Below are positions 44,488-57,013 of a stretch of 64,000 nucleotides of DNA, one piece after another. Source of the DNA: Cristatella mucedo (taxonomy: Eukaryota; Bryozoa; Phylactolaemata; Cristatellidae). A model generated the notes under the pieces. That model had not been told where the DNA came from and did no database searches. It worked only from the letters and a program-made list of their open reading frames with translations. The stretch covers positions 250,001 to 314,000 of the forward strand of contig WPIO01000209.1 of the NCBI GenBank assembly GCA_009760855.2, in the 5' to 3' direction. Positions within the stretch are counted from its first letter, which is position 1, and the number at the start of each line of letters is the position of its first letter. The position numbers and the translations under genes are program-made.

Positions 44488-46494
44488 CGGGGTAAAGTCT
44501 GAAATAAAGGGGGTAGGTCCACAAAAAATGTCAATTTTTTAAAAATCGCGTATTAAAGAGAAACTAGTTTTAAATGCATGCTCAAATTTTGGTGGTTGTA
44601 AGATGACTGTAACATGGTCAATTAAATTATTTTGTAAGACCTATTTAAACCGGAAGTCGTACATCGAGCTCAACAAAATAATTTTCTTTGACAAATAACT
44701 GAGCCGGAATTGCGGTTTTCTGGCGAACTCTGCGAATATAAGCTACTCAGCCCTAAACGGACCCTCAAAAAATAACTTTTGAGAATGATAAAACGTTAAA
44801 ATTTCCTGGAAATGACACGCTCCTCGAGATCACACGTCCAACTGGTAGTATAACAATATCATAAAAGAGTAAACCCCCTATCGGCAGGGTGCCTGGTCCT
44901 GCCTCTGCTTCTCCGCCCCGCCCATAGCAACCGGCGGTAAACGGCATTCCAAGGACCACTCTTTATTTACTTAGCAGAAACCTGTTTACATTGGTATGTT
45001 TACATCGGGTCAAAGACCGGAAGTGACTGTCATTCGGCCAGTAGACGAACATTAGGGATAATGTATTGAGAATTTGCTGCAGCCGGGGCCGCCGTAACTA
45101 AGGAGTCCATTATCACGGCACCGCATGAATCCTGGGACAGCTGATCCAGTTCCTGTAGCCGCCATAACACACGAGGCGACGGCTAGGATGGTCTTTCGTT
45201 CGGCGGCCGGTCAGCGTGGTGACTTGGATGGAACTAGTGCGTCGTTTACTTGAAGCCAATGTGAAAATATTGATTCATTTCTATTCAAGGAAAATTTAGG
45301 TGATTTCAAGTTCTCATTTATGTCGTCACTAGTTAGATATTTGTATTGGCGAATGCTGGTGAGCCGCCCGGCTCTAGCCTGGGTTGCCGGCCTGAGGTAT
45401 GAGACCTATCGTGGATATGATCTGCTTAGGCTGTATAAGGATCTTGTTAGGTTGACCTATTCCTAAGATTCATATTTATCCATTTATTGAATATGTTGAA
45501 TAATATTGAATGTTTGTGCGATGATAGCGTTACCTAGTGCTGCCTCTTGGTTGTAGCTTGGAGTTTTCAAGTTTATCTGCATACGACAGTCCAATGCCTG
45601 CTGTCATTTATGTCATATCTCCTAAAATAATGATCCGATAATCATAAACTTTGGAATATATGATTGATTGTAGGTACATAATCATTCCAGTCTTCTCGCA
45701 TGCATATTGGACCTCAGTAGATAGACTTGTTTTGGTCAAAACTGGCAGTGTTTGTGATGCTGAGCCTTTGTCATCCTTTCACTCACATGGCTGTAAAATG
45801 TCATAGGTAGGCTGCTTGTGACCCAATCAACGTGAAACTCGAAGTACATGCTCCTAAGTATGTGTTTCGATGTTGTATGGCGACAAATATAGTAACACTT
45901 GTTATTCCATGTCACCTACGTGCTTTGGCAGCTTAAGTTGACTTCTGTGAGTGCTCTCACAACACTAGTACATGGTACCTGGTAAATTGTATAATTTGGT
46001 CGATACTGGGCCGATCTATGTGAAACTTCGAATATAGGTGGAGCTCACCTGCCTCGAAACTCACCCCCTCCACATGTTTGCATGATGGGTGTTTATGCAT
46101 AGAATGTGCCTGTGACAAAGTGTCCGTGGATGTGTTCGTGATGACAGTCAACAGTTTAAGATGGCAATTTTTTTTACGTTTTTTTGTGGGCGGTGAGTCT
46201 CCAGTCGATTGTCTTGCATTTTTAAGTGGTTTGCCATATTTCTAGAATTACGTTTTAATCCTCGAAAATATTTGTAACTGATTTAACCAGCAGTGCTATA
46301 CGTGACCTTGGAATTTTAAAGGTCATATGAAGGTCAAAATAGCAGCTATTATACATCAAACGATAGGGAATGCTACCAGTGTTCTTCGTGCCAATTTTCA
46401 CGCCAATCAGTTTACTGGTCTTCTTACAATATTTTATAAACATGCTTTTGGAGGGACAACTCCCCTATTGGCGGCCATTTTGGGGGATAACTCT
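44488..46494. other. 2.0-kb unit-specific insertion with a CpG-rich, promoter-like core
   Basis: Has no counterpart in the other units, where ..AAATCTTTAC.. runs straight on to the cassette. It contains a GC-rich, CpG-rich stretch (about 44880-45240) with CCGCCCCGCCC (44913; Sp1-type GC box), CATAGCAACCGG (X-box-like), CCGGAAGT twice (44650 and 45017; ETS core), GCCGCCAT (45158) and GGCGGCCATTTTG (46470; YY1-like). I see no long open frame and no clear terminal inverted repeats. It may be a mobile element or a promoter fragment. Confidence 0.6.
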
Positions 46495-46509
46495 CAATAC
46501 TGCAGGACT

Positions 46510-46690
46510 TACTTGGCTGCCAGTTCTTCATCCGTAACATTGCATACAAACTAAAGTGTAGGTACTACCTTTACAGCCATATGTATTCTCGGAATCACAT
46601 TCTCACATGGTTTTATTTAAATTAAAAGTGAAATGACAGTCAATGTATACGATCCACCAATCAAACTCGACACGAGGCAAAGGTCCTACT
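46510..46690 (-). repeat. minus-strand cassette, copy 6
   Basis: Minus strand: GTGTCGAGTTTGATTGGTGG, GACTGTCATTTCAC, GAATGTGATTCCGAGAATAC, GGCTGTAAAGG, then CAATGTTACGGATGAAGAAC. One stop (TGA) in the frame open at 17600. Confidence 0.5.
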
Positions 46691-46779
46691 CTCAATGGCA
46701 ACAAAAAAGTCATGGCTAGAAGCAAAGTGGACAGAGCCAGCCCACCAGCGTTCGGCATGCTGGCTCTTTATCTCTGATA

Positions 46780-46894
46780 ATTGCTCTGTGAGCTCTAAGC
46801 TCTGAAGATTAGCTTAGCTCAGCTTCTCTTAGCTTAGCTAAGCTTAGCTTAGCTAATTTCAAAGCTGTAACCTCAGCTAACTGCTCTTTGGGCT
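46780..46894. repeat. AGCTTA-rich low-complexity segment
   Basis: GCTTAGCTCAGCTTCTC and TTAGCTTAGCTAAGCTTAGC; same place as in the other units. Confidence 0.6.
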
Positions 46895-47690
46895 CTAGTG
46901 GCCCTGTGAACAAAATACAGACTGGCTTTAGAGCGAATCTATCCACAGAGTCAGCATTGCTTAGAGTATACAACAACCTAATTAGGAACTATAACATGGG
47001 TAGGCTGTCACTGCTTGTTGTGCTTGATCTTTCGGCAGCATTTGATACTATCGATCACAAAGTTCTTCTGGAGCTCCTCTCAACTCGCCTGGGTATCTCT
47101 GGCACTCTTCTGCTACGGCTCCGGTCATATCTCAGTAGGAGACTCAAGAGTGTTCACCGGACTGCATAAAGATCATCAGAGGTCCGTCTGAAATATAGGG
47201 TATTGCAGAGCTTCATGCTAAGTCTGCTATTTAAACGGTTTATACTCTCACTCATGCTGGTGTGATCGCCAAGCATATTCTAGGCTTTGACTTCTATGCT
47301 GATGATACTCAGTTGTACCTTTGCTTTTATCCCTCCTAGGGTTCGAGCACCTCGAAAATTCTGTCAACACACTTTCGGAATTTATTGCAGACGCTCTCAA
47401 ATAGATTGCAGTAACTTTTTCAAAATGAACGTTGATAAAACTGCTTATCTTCTCAAACTAAACGATGATTTAACTGACTTACTAAATATGGCCCAAGCCA
47501 CTGCGATTTAGAAGATGCAAAGGATAGAGCTCAAAATTAGCTCTGCCAGCATATGGCCTGTTAAATCAGCCCATTACAGATACCTGAAACTCCTTTCATG
47601 GGGAAACTTGGACTGCCAGTTTAGTAGGGAAGACTCGGGCCTTCAAATGAGCTTAAGATCGGTTCAGTTTGTTTACGACCTCTTGTGATT
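46895..47690 (+). mobile_element. LINE-A RT fragment, plus strand, unit-3 copy
   Basis: Longest open piece of this group: TGFRANLSTESALLRVYNN, VLDLSAAFDTIDHKVLLEL (motif A), RLGISGTLLL, then after frameshifts [13 protein letters not shown] (motif C). Confidence 0.9.
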
Positions 47691-47804
47691 GTTATCAATA
47701 TTTCTATAACCTATTAACCTTAGGACTGTTGAGACACTTTCAGTGAATAGGTGGCCTGTGGTAACCTAATAAAAACAATAAGATGTCTGCCATAAGGATC
47801 TGTG

Positions 47805-47945
47805 TTGGTTTTGCACAGTAGTTAAGTTGGTTTCCTTGGTCAAGGTTTAGCTGAGATCTTTGTCTCTAGCCCCACTGAATGGGTGAAGAACCTGAATAAA
47901 GATGAAGTTATTTCGGGGCACTATGCCAAGGCATTATTCTTGAGT
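47805..47945 (+). mobile_element. SINE-1, unit-3 copy a
   Basis: TTTTGCACAGTAGTTAAGT (decayed A-box), TTGTCTCTAGCCCC, ACCTGAATAAAGATGAAG, TTTCGGGGCACTATGCC. Confidence 0.75.
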
Positions 47946-48990
47946 CCGAAAACCGAGTGTATGGCTGCTGGCTTAGGGCCCTTCCTAGCGCTTTGCCCAT
48001 CCATAGGTTTCTTTCAGGAATTGTGCCGTTACTAAAGTGCATGCCGGTTGGGTCCGTTTTCGATGGAGCTAACGTTGACGTGCCTAGCAGTTCTCAAAAT
48101 TGAATTTCATAAATATTTGTCTTACATTAAGCCGAGATTGTCCCTAACATTACCCAGCTTGTGTTTTCTACTATTCATCCGACCGTCTTTCTCTTTCCAA
48201 TGCACATATTGCAAATTACATCCATCTTTTTGGAAGAATACTTAGCTCACTGTTGTCATTGCTCTCTTTGCTTATGTTACAATTAGGCTCATATTATCGT
48301 CTCAACCTTTAACGTTGAGTTACTCTCTGTCTCACATTACAGCTTCTACCATAAGCAGAAAACTACAGTCTCCTCATTTGGAATTCTTTCACAAAGATAC
48401 ATATGCAAGCATTATTAGATATAACCTAAAAACTTTGAATGTGGCCCCCTATTCCAAGTATTTAGCTTCTTATTTATACTTTGCCTACTTTTATCAAAAA
48501 CTTGCATCGTTATTCAGTTATATCTGTCCTTTTGATTGTGCGAATGTTTGAATTGTTTGTGTGAATTGACCGCCATGAAATTATCTGAAAATGAAAGTTT
48601 TTTAAGCTTGTTTTGATATCACAGCAAGCTATTTGCCATTAACGTGTCAGAAATTGCCCGGGTTAACGGTTACCATCTTTGAACATATTTCACTCTAATT
48701 TGTGTATAAAAGAAATGGTCTTATTAGAATCAGTAACTTGCGAAACTAATTTTATTTTTGTTTCTGTATTGTAACCTGAGGCACACAAGCCTTTAGTAGG
48801 GATTCGATATTTTCTCAGAGACCAGTCGTTCATCCTCAACATTGCTAAAAGATATAGGCTTTTTATAACCCTTACAGCCATTGTTATCCTAGGAATTACA
48901 ATCTTCCATGGATGAGTTTCAATTCCGATTGAAAAGAAGATCATATGTTCTGACTCTCGAATACAATCTAACATGTTGCAACAGATTATG
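47946..48990 (+). repeat. S-block, second I-block and cassette of unit 3
   Basis: Collinear with 19256-20300 and 30966-32030. The second I-block has a 78-codon plus frame (48315-48551); the cassette at about 48830-48985 is open in a different minus frame from copy 2, which argues against coding. Confidence 0.6.
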
Positions 48991-49796
48991 ATACATTAGA
49001 GATGTAAGAGGTCACAGTCACAAGGAAGACAACCATAATGCTGGTTGAAGTGAAATGCATTGGGTCAGCTCACTAACGAGGTTGGAAGCAGCATTCACTA
49101 TGCCATCAAGGGTGAGTTAAAAAAACACGGACCAAATAGATTCAGCAAATGCTTTGATAAATATTATGTTTATAGTTTTCTAAGTTTGGTAAATAAAGGT
49201 GGCGTTGTGATGCCAGTAGTAAGAGACACCCAGTCTTTAGGACCATATGAATACAGGCAAGGTCTTCTGGTGAAGCTTCAGCAGATAACCTAATATCTCT
49301 TTTAGAGAGGTACAATAGCTCTAAAAGTAGAACGGTCGATTGATTAGTGGAATCAAGCTCAAGAAAGAACAACAATAACAGGGATAAGCTTGATGTGTGA
49401 AGCGTCGGCATGCAAGTGTGGAAAGTTGCATCCGGCAGCAGAACCAGCACATATAAGCACAAGTAGTTCGGATCGCAAAAAATTATATACATGCTGTTAT
49501 AAAACCATGCTTCGATATTTACTGTGTAAGGTAACTGTAGAGAGATATGGCGACGCAGGTCAACAGCAACAACCAGCAGTAGGTAGCTTACGAACAAAAG
49601 CCATCGTGTGTGTGCAGAATTTCAGGTTAGTACAAAATATTGGTAAATAGTGCTGTGAAGAGAAGCTGGTAATCTGTTTGTAAGCATAGTTGGGGAGTTA
49701 ACGTGATCGGCAGGCTAGAGCTAAAGGAGAAAAGAACTTATGAGTGGGCGAAGAAATTAAGCAGCTGCATCGCTTGACTTGGTGAAATTGCATTTA

Positions 49797-52566
49797 CAAT
49801 TATAATAATGATAATTCACTTGATAAAGCGCCCTCAGATAACTCAATCTCTCTCTAGGCGCTTTATATTTGCTGCAAACGAAAATGCAATTAGATGGTGA
49901 TTAAAATCATGCTTGAAAAACCAAGAAAGGGGTGACATGCCTAAGGTAAGCATGCAAATGTGATTAGTGGCAGCATGCAGTGTCAGCCTGCATAAGCACA
50001 TCAAGGACGAATCACAGGGAACCCCTTAATGCTGTCCTAAATTGGTGTGTTTTTAAATTCTTTTTAAATGTGGTCATGTCAGGGGATGTTCTGATGCAGT
50101 TCGGGACGGAGTTCCAGGCTTCAGGAGAATACAAACTGGATGCAGGGCCTCCAAAGGATTTGAGTTTTGTACTGGGTATTTGGTGACCGTTGGATTTCGA
50201 AAAGGTGTTGGTACGATGCATGGCCTGATTGGGGAGTATAGCTGAGTGATAGGATGGAGCCGAAGAATGAAGTCAGCTAAATGTGAGCGACTAAACCTTG
50301 AAGTAAATCCGTTACTTGACTGGTAGCCCGTGCAGGTCGGTGAGTAATGTGGCAACTGCAATGCTCACGATAGACAAACCTAGCTGCTGAGTTTTGCACC
50401 AGCTGCAATCGCCTGATCGTACATGTCGGTAGGCCTGCAAGCAGTAAGTTGCCGAAGTCGAGACGGGATGTCACGAATCCACAGACAAACTTAGATGAGG
50501 TACCCAATCTAAACAAGCTTGAATTTTAGCACTATTGTGATGCTGAAAAAAGGCAGATTTGACTGAGCAGCTGATATGGTTGTCAAACGAGAGGTCACTT
50601 TGAAATATGACACCTATATTTTGAGCTGATTCAACTGGAGATATGCTTGCAGAGCCAATTTTGAGAGTCCGCCTTTCCAATTTGTGAATCACACTGGGCT
50701 TGCCTATAACTAGTAAGCTAGTTGTATCGTCATTTAGTTTTAGAAGACTTGGTGCCATCCATGAGAGGACGTAATCAAGACATGTCGCAAATGAATTGAG
50801 CAAATTTGAGTTGCTCGAAGGCTGGGGGGAATCAAAGTGAAGGTGCAACTGAGTTTCATCTACATAGAAGTGAAAGCCAACATTGTAAACGGCTATCACA
50901 ATGGCAAGGGGGAGAGTATAAACCGTGAAACGAACCGGACCTAGCACTGATAATAATAATAATAATAATAATGCACTTGATAAAGCGCCCTCAGAGAACT
51001 CAATCTCTCTCTAGGCGCTTTACATTTGCTGCAAAGGGAAATGCAATTGAATGGTGAGGATAGCGTGTTAGTCAGCCCTTTATCAGTATGTGGCCTCCAG
51101 GAAGGCTAATACCTACCTGTATGGTTAAAGAATCTTCATTCAAGAGGGTGATAAAGCCTTTACAAATAAATTAAGTCTTAATGCATTAAATCTAACCTGC
51201 CACACTGGTTTGGCACAGTCACACTGATCCCTGAGGAACCCTATGTTTCAGAGGTACCTCAGATGATCTTTGTCCATTTACGTCATAATTCTGGAGTCTC
51301 CCACTGAGATAGTACCTGAGCCACTGAAGAGCAGTGTCAGTGATGCCCAGGCGAGAGGAGAGGTGCTCTTGAAGAACTTTGTAATCGATGTTATCAAAAG
51401 CTGCCGAATAATCAAGCAAAACAAGCAGAAACAATCTACCCATGTCTGAATTCCTAAGTAGGTCGTTGTATACCCTAAGAAATGCTGACTCTGTGGAGTG
51501 ATTAGCTCTAAAGCTAGACTGGAACTTACTAGCAAGGTGTGAGGTTTCGATATACGAGTTTAGCTGGTCCGCCACGACTCATTCCAGTGTCTTTTATAGG
51601 AATTGTAGAAGGGAGACTAGGCGGTAATTGCTTAAGTTCTCTTGGTCTAGTGTTGATTCTTTGAGAAGTGGCCTGACTACAGCTTTTTTGAAAGGTGCTT
51701 GGACATGAATTTCAGCTAATTACTTATTATTGATGTTAGTTATGCATTGCAGCAGCAGATCAATGCAACGTATGAGTTGGTCAGTGGAAATAGGGTCCGG
51801 AGTGTTTGCTGTCTTCTTTTATTGAGATTCCAGCTTCAGGACTAGATCACTAGTTACCTGCTTATATGTAGACACTGAGGTGCAGCCAGGAATCGGGGAA
51901 CAGTATTCTAGTGCAGATGTTGTCGTCGCTAGGATGAAATCCCTGATCTTGTCTGTCGTTTGTACAAAGTATCGAGAGAAGCGATCGGATAGATTACCAC
52001 AAGGATCATCAGGTAAGGAGCTAACCTGGGAGCGGGTGAACGGATGGTTGATCGCTGACATCAGCATTTTTGGATTGTACACCTGTGATTCAACAATGAT
52101 TCTATGCAAGCTAGATTTGGCTTTTGCTTGGATCAATTGGTACGACCTACAGTAGTCTTCATATGCCTGTCGATGGACAGACACTCAGTCCTGATCTTTT
52201 GTGTGCTTTTTCAAGCTTTCGCTAAGTAGACAAGGCTAATTTAATGTTTGTGGCAAACCGTAGGCCGTCTGGGCAGGGGTGCACAGTGCGCTTCGTCTGA
52301 GGTGCAAACTCGTTGAGCGTGTCAGCTAGTGTCGTGTTGTAGCTATCTACAGCTGATGAAAGATCGGAGGGAGGACTGAGCAGCAGAGTTGAATCACATA
52401 TTCTCGCATGGACAGAATTGATGTCAAGGGTCTTGAGGTTTTGCGATTCACAGGTTATGTTATGAGTTACAACAGGCCTGATGACCACTCAGTTAGAGAG
52501 ATTAACAGTGACTCGTGTAGGGGAGCGTGCTGAGTGGTACGAGAAATAGCTATGAATACCAATTTT
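49797..52566 (-). mobile_element. LINE-A, 2.8-kb copy (linker, RT, 3' UTR), degenerate
   Basis: Reading on the minus strand: linker (DSYNTTLADTLNEFAP), HRQAYEDYCRSYQLIQAKAK, FRANHSTESAFLRVYND, LLDYSAAFDNIDYKVL (motif A), VPQGSV / LGPVRFTVYTLPLA (split by an insertion), FYVDETQLHLHF (motif C), SLLKLNDDTTSLLVIGKP, and C-terminal pieces; then 3' UTR and tail with TAATAATGATAA. The catalytic YADD is YVDE, so the RT would be dead even without the frameshifts. 5' truncated; no endonuclease catalytic region. Inserted into an older LINE-A, as the uninterrupted site at about 21090 shows. Confidence 0.92.
50951..51227 (-). mobile_element. 277-bp insertion with LINE-A tail and 6-bp target duplication
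   Basis: Splits the RT PQGSV/LGP codons. Flanked by CACTGA on both sides (50945-50950 and 51222-51227). On the minus strand it ends with about 100 bases of the LINE-A 3' end and (TTA)n, but its 5' 150 bases (GCCAAACCAGTGTGGCAGG.., CCTGGAGGCCACATACTG) do not match LINE-A. It looks like a short non-autonomous element using the LINE-A tail. Confidence 0.82.
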
Positions 52567-54014
52567 TCGGTGAGAGGTGATGAGATGCGACTACTGCAAT
52601 GCTCACCGCAAGCAATCATAGCTGGAGATTTTCGCACCAGCTGTAAGCACCAGAATGGATGGGCCGTCACTCTAGCAAGCAGTGAGATAAAGAAAGCGAT
52701 AAAAGATCGCATTGCCACATGTAGAAGTTGTATTGCTGTCCATTAACGATGTTAAGGAGCTGAGAGTTGGCAGATTTGACTGTTAAGCAGCTGTCGTCGT
52801 CCAAAGACAGGTGCCCTTCAGTCATGGTACCTTGTATTTAGTATGGAATAAACAGGAGATATGCTTTTAGAGCCGACTTCGAACGTTGGAATTTCCAACT
52901 TTCGATTTGCGGATGGTTAACGGGTATTGAATAGGTTGGTTTTCTCATCATCCCATTTAAGAAGATTGGTTCCAGGTACGATCTCATATATGTGAAAGCA
53001 GCGATAGTGCTTTGCAATCGGATCAGCATAAGCGGAAAACCGTAAAACAAACAGAACCAAGAACTACTCCAGAAGATGCCATGAATTTTAAAAGTTCGTC
53101 AGTTAATCGTTTTCCATTCACATCCATACTTGGGAGTTTCCCACAGATAGAAGACCTAAGCCATTGCAATGCTGTGCTAGTGACGCCTAGGCACAAAGAG
53201 CGGCTTTCAAGAAGGACTTGGTTATCCATCCTAAAAAAGTTTGCCGAAATATCGGGAAAAAACAGAGATACTCTGTCTATGTCTTGATTACTAATTAGGT
53301 CGTCTTAGAACAGAAGCAGTATTGACTCTGTAGAGTCACGAGCCTAAATTAAGATTGGAAGCTACTAGCAATTTTGTAAGTTTCAATAGATGATTTCAGC
53401 TAGTCTGCCTAAACTTACTACACTTTTTTTGAGAGCGATTTCTTGAGTTGTGGTCCTAATGAGGATTTTTTGAAGCATATTATCATGGCCTAAGGCTAAG
53501 GACAAATAATTGATGCTTGTTATGTCCAGCAGCAGCAGCAGATAATTGAACCATATAATCAGAACAGTCGCAATAGGGCACACAGAACTACTTGCTTCTC
53601 TGAGTAAGATAGAAACTTCAGGATTGACTCATTACTGAACTCCTTGATTATAGACATAACGAGGTGCAATATATTGACGGACATTGTTAAATGGTGGTGC
53701 AGCTAACATTGGAATGGGCTCGCTTGTCTCTTCTATCTTCTGGCAAAGAAGCTAGTCAAGCAGTGTGCTAGATCACCATTTCCATGACAGACAACAACAC
53801 ATTTGACCTTCAGATCGTGGGATTTGTTGGTTGTCTATAGTTTCGACAAATTTAATAAATCTGGATTATTATATATTGAAAATCACCATTCTCACCACAT
53901 AAATTAAGTTTAACCATTCGTGTTCAATTAAAACCTGACTAACTTAAGAGTTTTGGAAATTTTCTAATGAATTGGTGGCCAATGATGACCAATAAAAGCA
54001 ATCAGATGTATGCA

Positions 54015-54785
54015 GTTAGCATCAGTGGCCCTTTGGCCCACTGGTTAAGGTGGTGGCCCACAAAGTGTAACTCCACAAAGTCATGCATACCATGTGTGTG
54101 TTATGCAGGAGAGTTTTGTATAGCCAGCTTACAGCCTAAGCGGCTTTTGGTACTCATTCGGTAGACAACAGACTTCTCACGCAAAAAGAAAAAAAGGGAA
54201 GCATAGCAGATTCAGGAGAGCAGTTGAGATAGCTAGTAGCGTAGAAGTAGCAGCTCAGGACCGCTGAAAAGGATGTGCCGTAGTCGGCAGTCGGAAAGTA
54301 GTTGTCGTTGCATAATAACTGCAGAAGCGAGTTCCACGGTCTAGGACCAGCAGAGCTAAAGCTTCTGTTGCCAACGGTCTTTAAGCGGTGGCATGGGACA
54401 GCTAATTTATTGTCTACACAGTACCTGAGGACGCTAACAGGCAGAAAACCAATGCAGCAGTTCAGTTAGGTATGAAGAAGCCAAGCCGTGGCAGGCCTTA
54501 TGAGTAAGTGTGGGAACTTTGCTCTGTATCCGTTGCTCAACCGGACACCACCTTACCACTTTCAGCAAAGGAGACACGTCCTCCAACCACTAGGACTTGA
54601 AGACAAGCCTTGCAGCCATGTTCAAATTCTGCTGTAGTGGCCTAAAAGATTTCTTTGGCAGCCCAGCCAAAAGGAAATTATAATAATCATGCCGAGACAG
54701 AAATAAAGAGCTAGTTACATTTTGAGTAACCTAAATGGTGATCAAGTTTTTTCAGTGCTCTGTGCACATGCATTATTCTTGGAGC
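54015..54785 (+). mobile_element. SINE-1 remnant, unit-3 copy b, split by LINE-B
   Basis: TTTGGCCCACTGGTTAAGGT (A-box region) at about 54030, then LINE-B; tail resumes near 54745 (GTGATCAAGTTTTTTCAGTG, ATGCATTATTCTTGG). Most of the SINE middle is deleted compared with units 1 and 2. Confidence 0.65.
54070..54740 (-). mobile_element. LINE-B 3' half, unit 3
   Basis: Orthologue of 22749-23442: on the plus strand CTGAAAAGGATGTGCCGTAG, AGAAGCGAGTTCCACGGTCT, GCCAAGCCGTGGCAGGCC. Confidence 0.8.
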
Positions 54786-56510
54786 TAAGTGCCGAGTGCA
54801 AAGCTGCCACACTAGATCCCTTCAGCTAGCTACTGGCTTCATCGGCAGGTTTCACGTAGGAGTTGTGCCTTATTAGAGTGCATGCCTTTTGAGTCCATTT
54901 TTTCTAGTGCTAATGTGTACGTGCATCACAATTCTCAATATTGAAATTTCTTAAAATATGTCTTGGATAAAACCAAGAGCGTCCCCAATATGATCCACTT
55001 GGTCATTTTTTCTATTCAACCGACGTCTTTATCTTCATAAAGCACTAATTGAAAAATGAATCTATCTTTTTGACAGATGAATTTGCTCATTTTAGTCATC
55101 GCTCTCAATGCTTCTTTGGCAAATAGTTATCGAGTGAAGGAGAGCCTGGACCGGATTTTTAGCTACAAATGAAGCCAAACGTCTGGTTGAAAGTCACGCT
55201 TTGAAGTTATAGATTTATTTTCTAAACGTGTGGGTGCATTTATGCAAGACTTTCCTGCACAAAATACAATTCTCACAGATTCGTAGAACCCATTGATGCT
55301 GACCAGAACAGTCTATTTATCTCACGATGGTGATACATTTTTTTATATGGCTGGAGCGTTCTCCCCTGAATCGAAGGGCTTCAGGCAGCCTGGCCACACA
55401 CAGCGCTGAGGTTTTACTGTATTATTACATATAATTGTACGGCCAAAGGCAGCCCTAACGGTTGTCCTATTCGGCTTCCAAATGGCAGTCAAGAATTGGC
55501 AGCTTCTACCACTGCAACCATCTCGCTTCACCTCTGGTTGAAGGTGCTATCCCTGCTTCGGCCAAAGAAGGAATCACTCCTTTACGAGGGCTCTACATCA
55601 CTGACAAAGTCACGAGCAGAGCAACAATGAGGGTATGCCACGATTAGCAAATGAAGGGAGCTTTCCCAGATAGCGAAATAGAAAAAACGTCTCAAACAAA
55701 CTCATACCCGTAGCACTGCAGACGATTGGAGTCGACTTTTTTCCACTGCTAAATACAAATTTAAGCTTTTTACCTACGGCATGCAATGATCATTAGTAAT
55801 TCTGGAAGATGATGCAATGATTTATCCTTGTTGCTCACGGCTGATATTACCTTACTAAGCAAGTGGTGCATAGCTTAATTCTCAGCATCCAGAGGTGGAC
55901 TTCTGCACAGTATCTATAGACCTTGTGGACTAGTAAGTATGTACATTGATCTGGTGAAAATACGGTGTTTCGTAGCAATAAAGCTCTTCCGAGGTAATAT
56001 TAAATTCAGAAAACTTCTCATTGAATTTGATTTAATGCTTTCGTATCTCCCCCATCATCGGTACGTCGAAAAACAAGAATAACTGTATGAGCTGTCTCCA
56101 GCACCTGCTGAAATTCAAGTAGCAGGTACTTCCAAAGTACTTACTACAGGTACTTCCAAAACTCACAATCTTGAGCTGAACGAAATTTCTTGAAAATAGC
56201 CAAGTTCATGTTCACTGTTGCATTAGTAAACTTTTAGCGGTTTTCCAACGGCTCCTGATCGACGATCTTCTTTCATGCATTGAACAAGTACAGTATGACT
56301 GCATCTTTGGGAATTGAGCCTTAATGTCTTAGCTGTCCCACCGACAACAAACACTCGCAAACTTCGTGAGCCAGTCATGGAAGCTCTTTAGGAACTATAA
56401 TCATGCTTCAATATATAGTGATCTGTAAGCCGTAGTCGAACCTTTGTATTGCAATAAAAGATTTTCTTTGGTCGCCTTTCAGGTGTGCATAATGAGCTAT
56501 GTAGGATCCA
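54786..56510. repeat. S-block and C-block, unit 3
   Basis: Collinear with 23496-25190 and 35986-37620. No frame conserved across the three copies. Confidence 0.65.
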
Positions 56511-56512
56511 TA

Positions 56513-56552
56513 TCTACCTACCAACCTACCTACCTACCTACCTACCTACCTA
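56513..56552 (+). repeat. (CTAC)n microsatellite
   Basis: About nine CTAC units with one CAAC variant; only two to three units are present at the matching places in units 1 and 2 (25230 and 37650), so the repeat has expanded here. Confidence 0.9.
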
Positions 56553-57013
56553 ATAATTCTGCTTACTGGGCAAGCACACTTCAGCTTATGATGCCAGTCC
56601 AACTCAGTGCCTGCACCAGAGTTTTCCCTTCACAATAAGAGTAAACATTGTAATGCGTTTGATATAGTGCCGTTGGAGACTTTATTCTTTTTCTATGCAC
56701 TTTACGTGTGCTGTAAAATAAACACGCACGAATGTTTAATTGGAGCATGTTTAATACCAGCAAGCTTAACCTGGTTACAGATGACAAGAACTGGGTCAGC
56801 ATCCATGTATGGCTAGTGTCCGTTTGGACATTGTCAGCACTTACATGCATATACCTAACATTTGCATGGAGGCACAAGCTGGTGTACTAAATACATGTAC
56901 ATTAGCTCATTAAACGTGGTTAGGAGCGATATGCACAAGGTTTGCATAGAAGCTTGGTTAGTGGCAGAATGCAAAATGTCAGCATGCATGACCATATAAA
57001 GGGCTAATAACAA

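Larger units (their letters stand above)
49000..53860 (-). mobile_element. LINE-A, long decayed copy, unit 3, interrupted
   Basis: Homologue of 20350-22445. Split at about 49797-52566 by a younger LINE-A. RT remnants at 52567-53290; linker at 53510-53860. Confidence 0.75.

Noticed and set aside
44488-46494. Cut-and-paste DNA transposon
   Set aside because: I could not find terminal inverted repeats, a clear target duplication or a transposase frame, so only 'insertion' is claimed.
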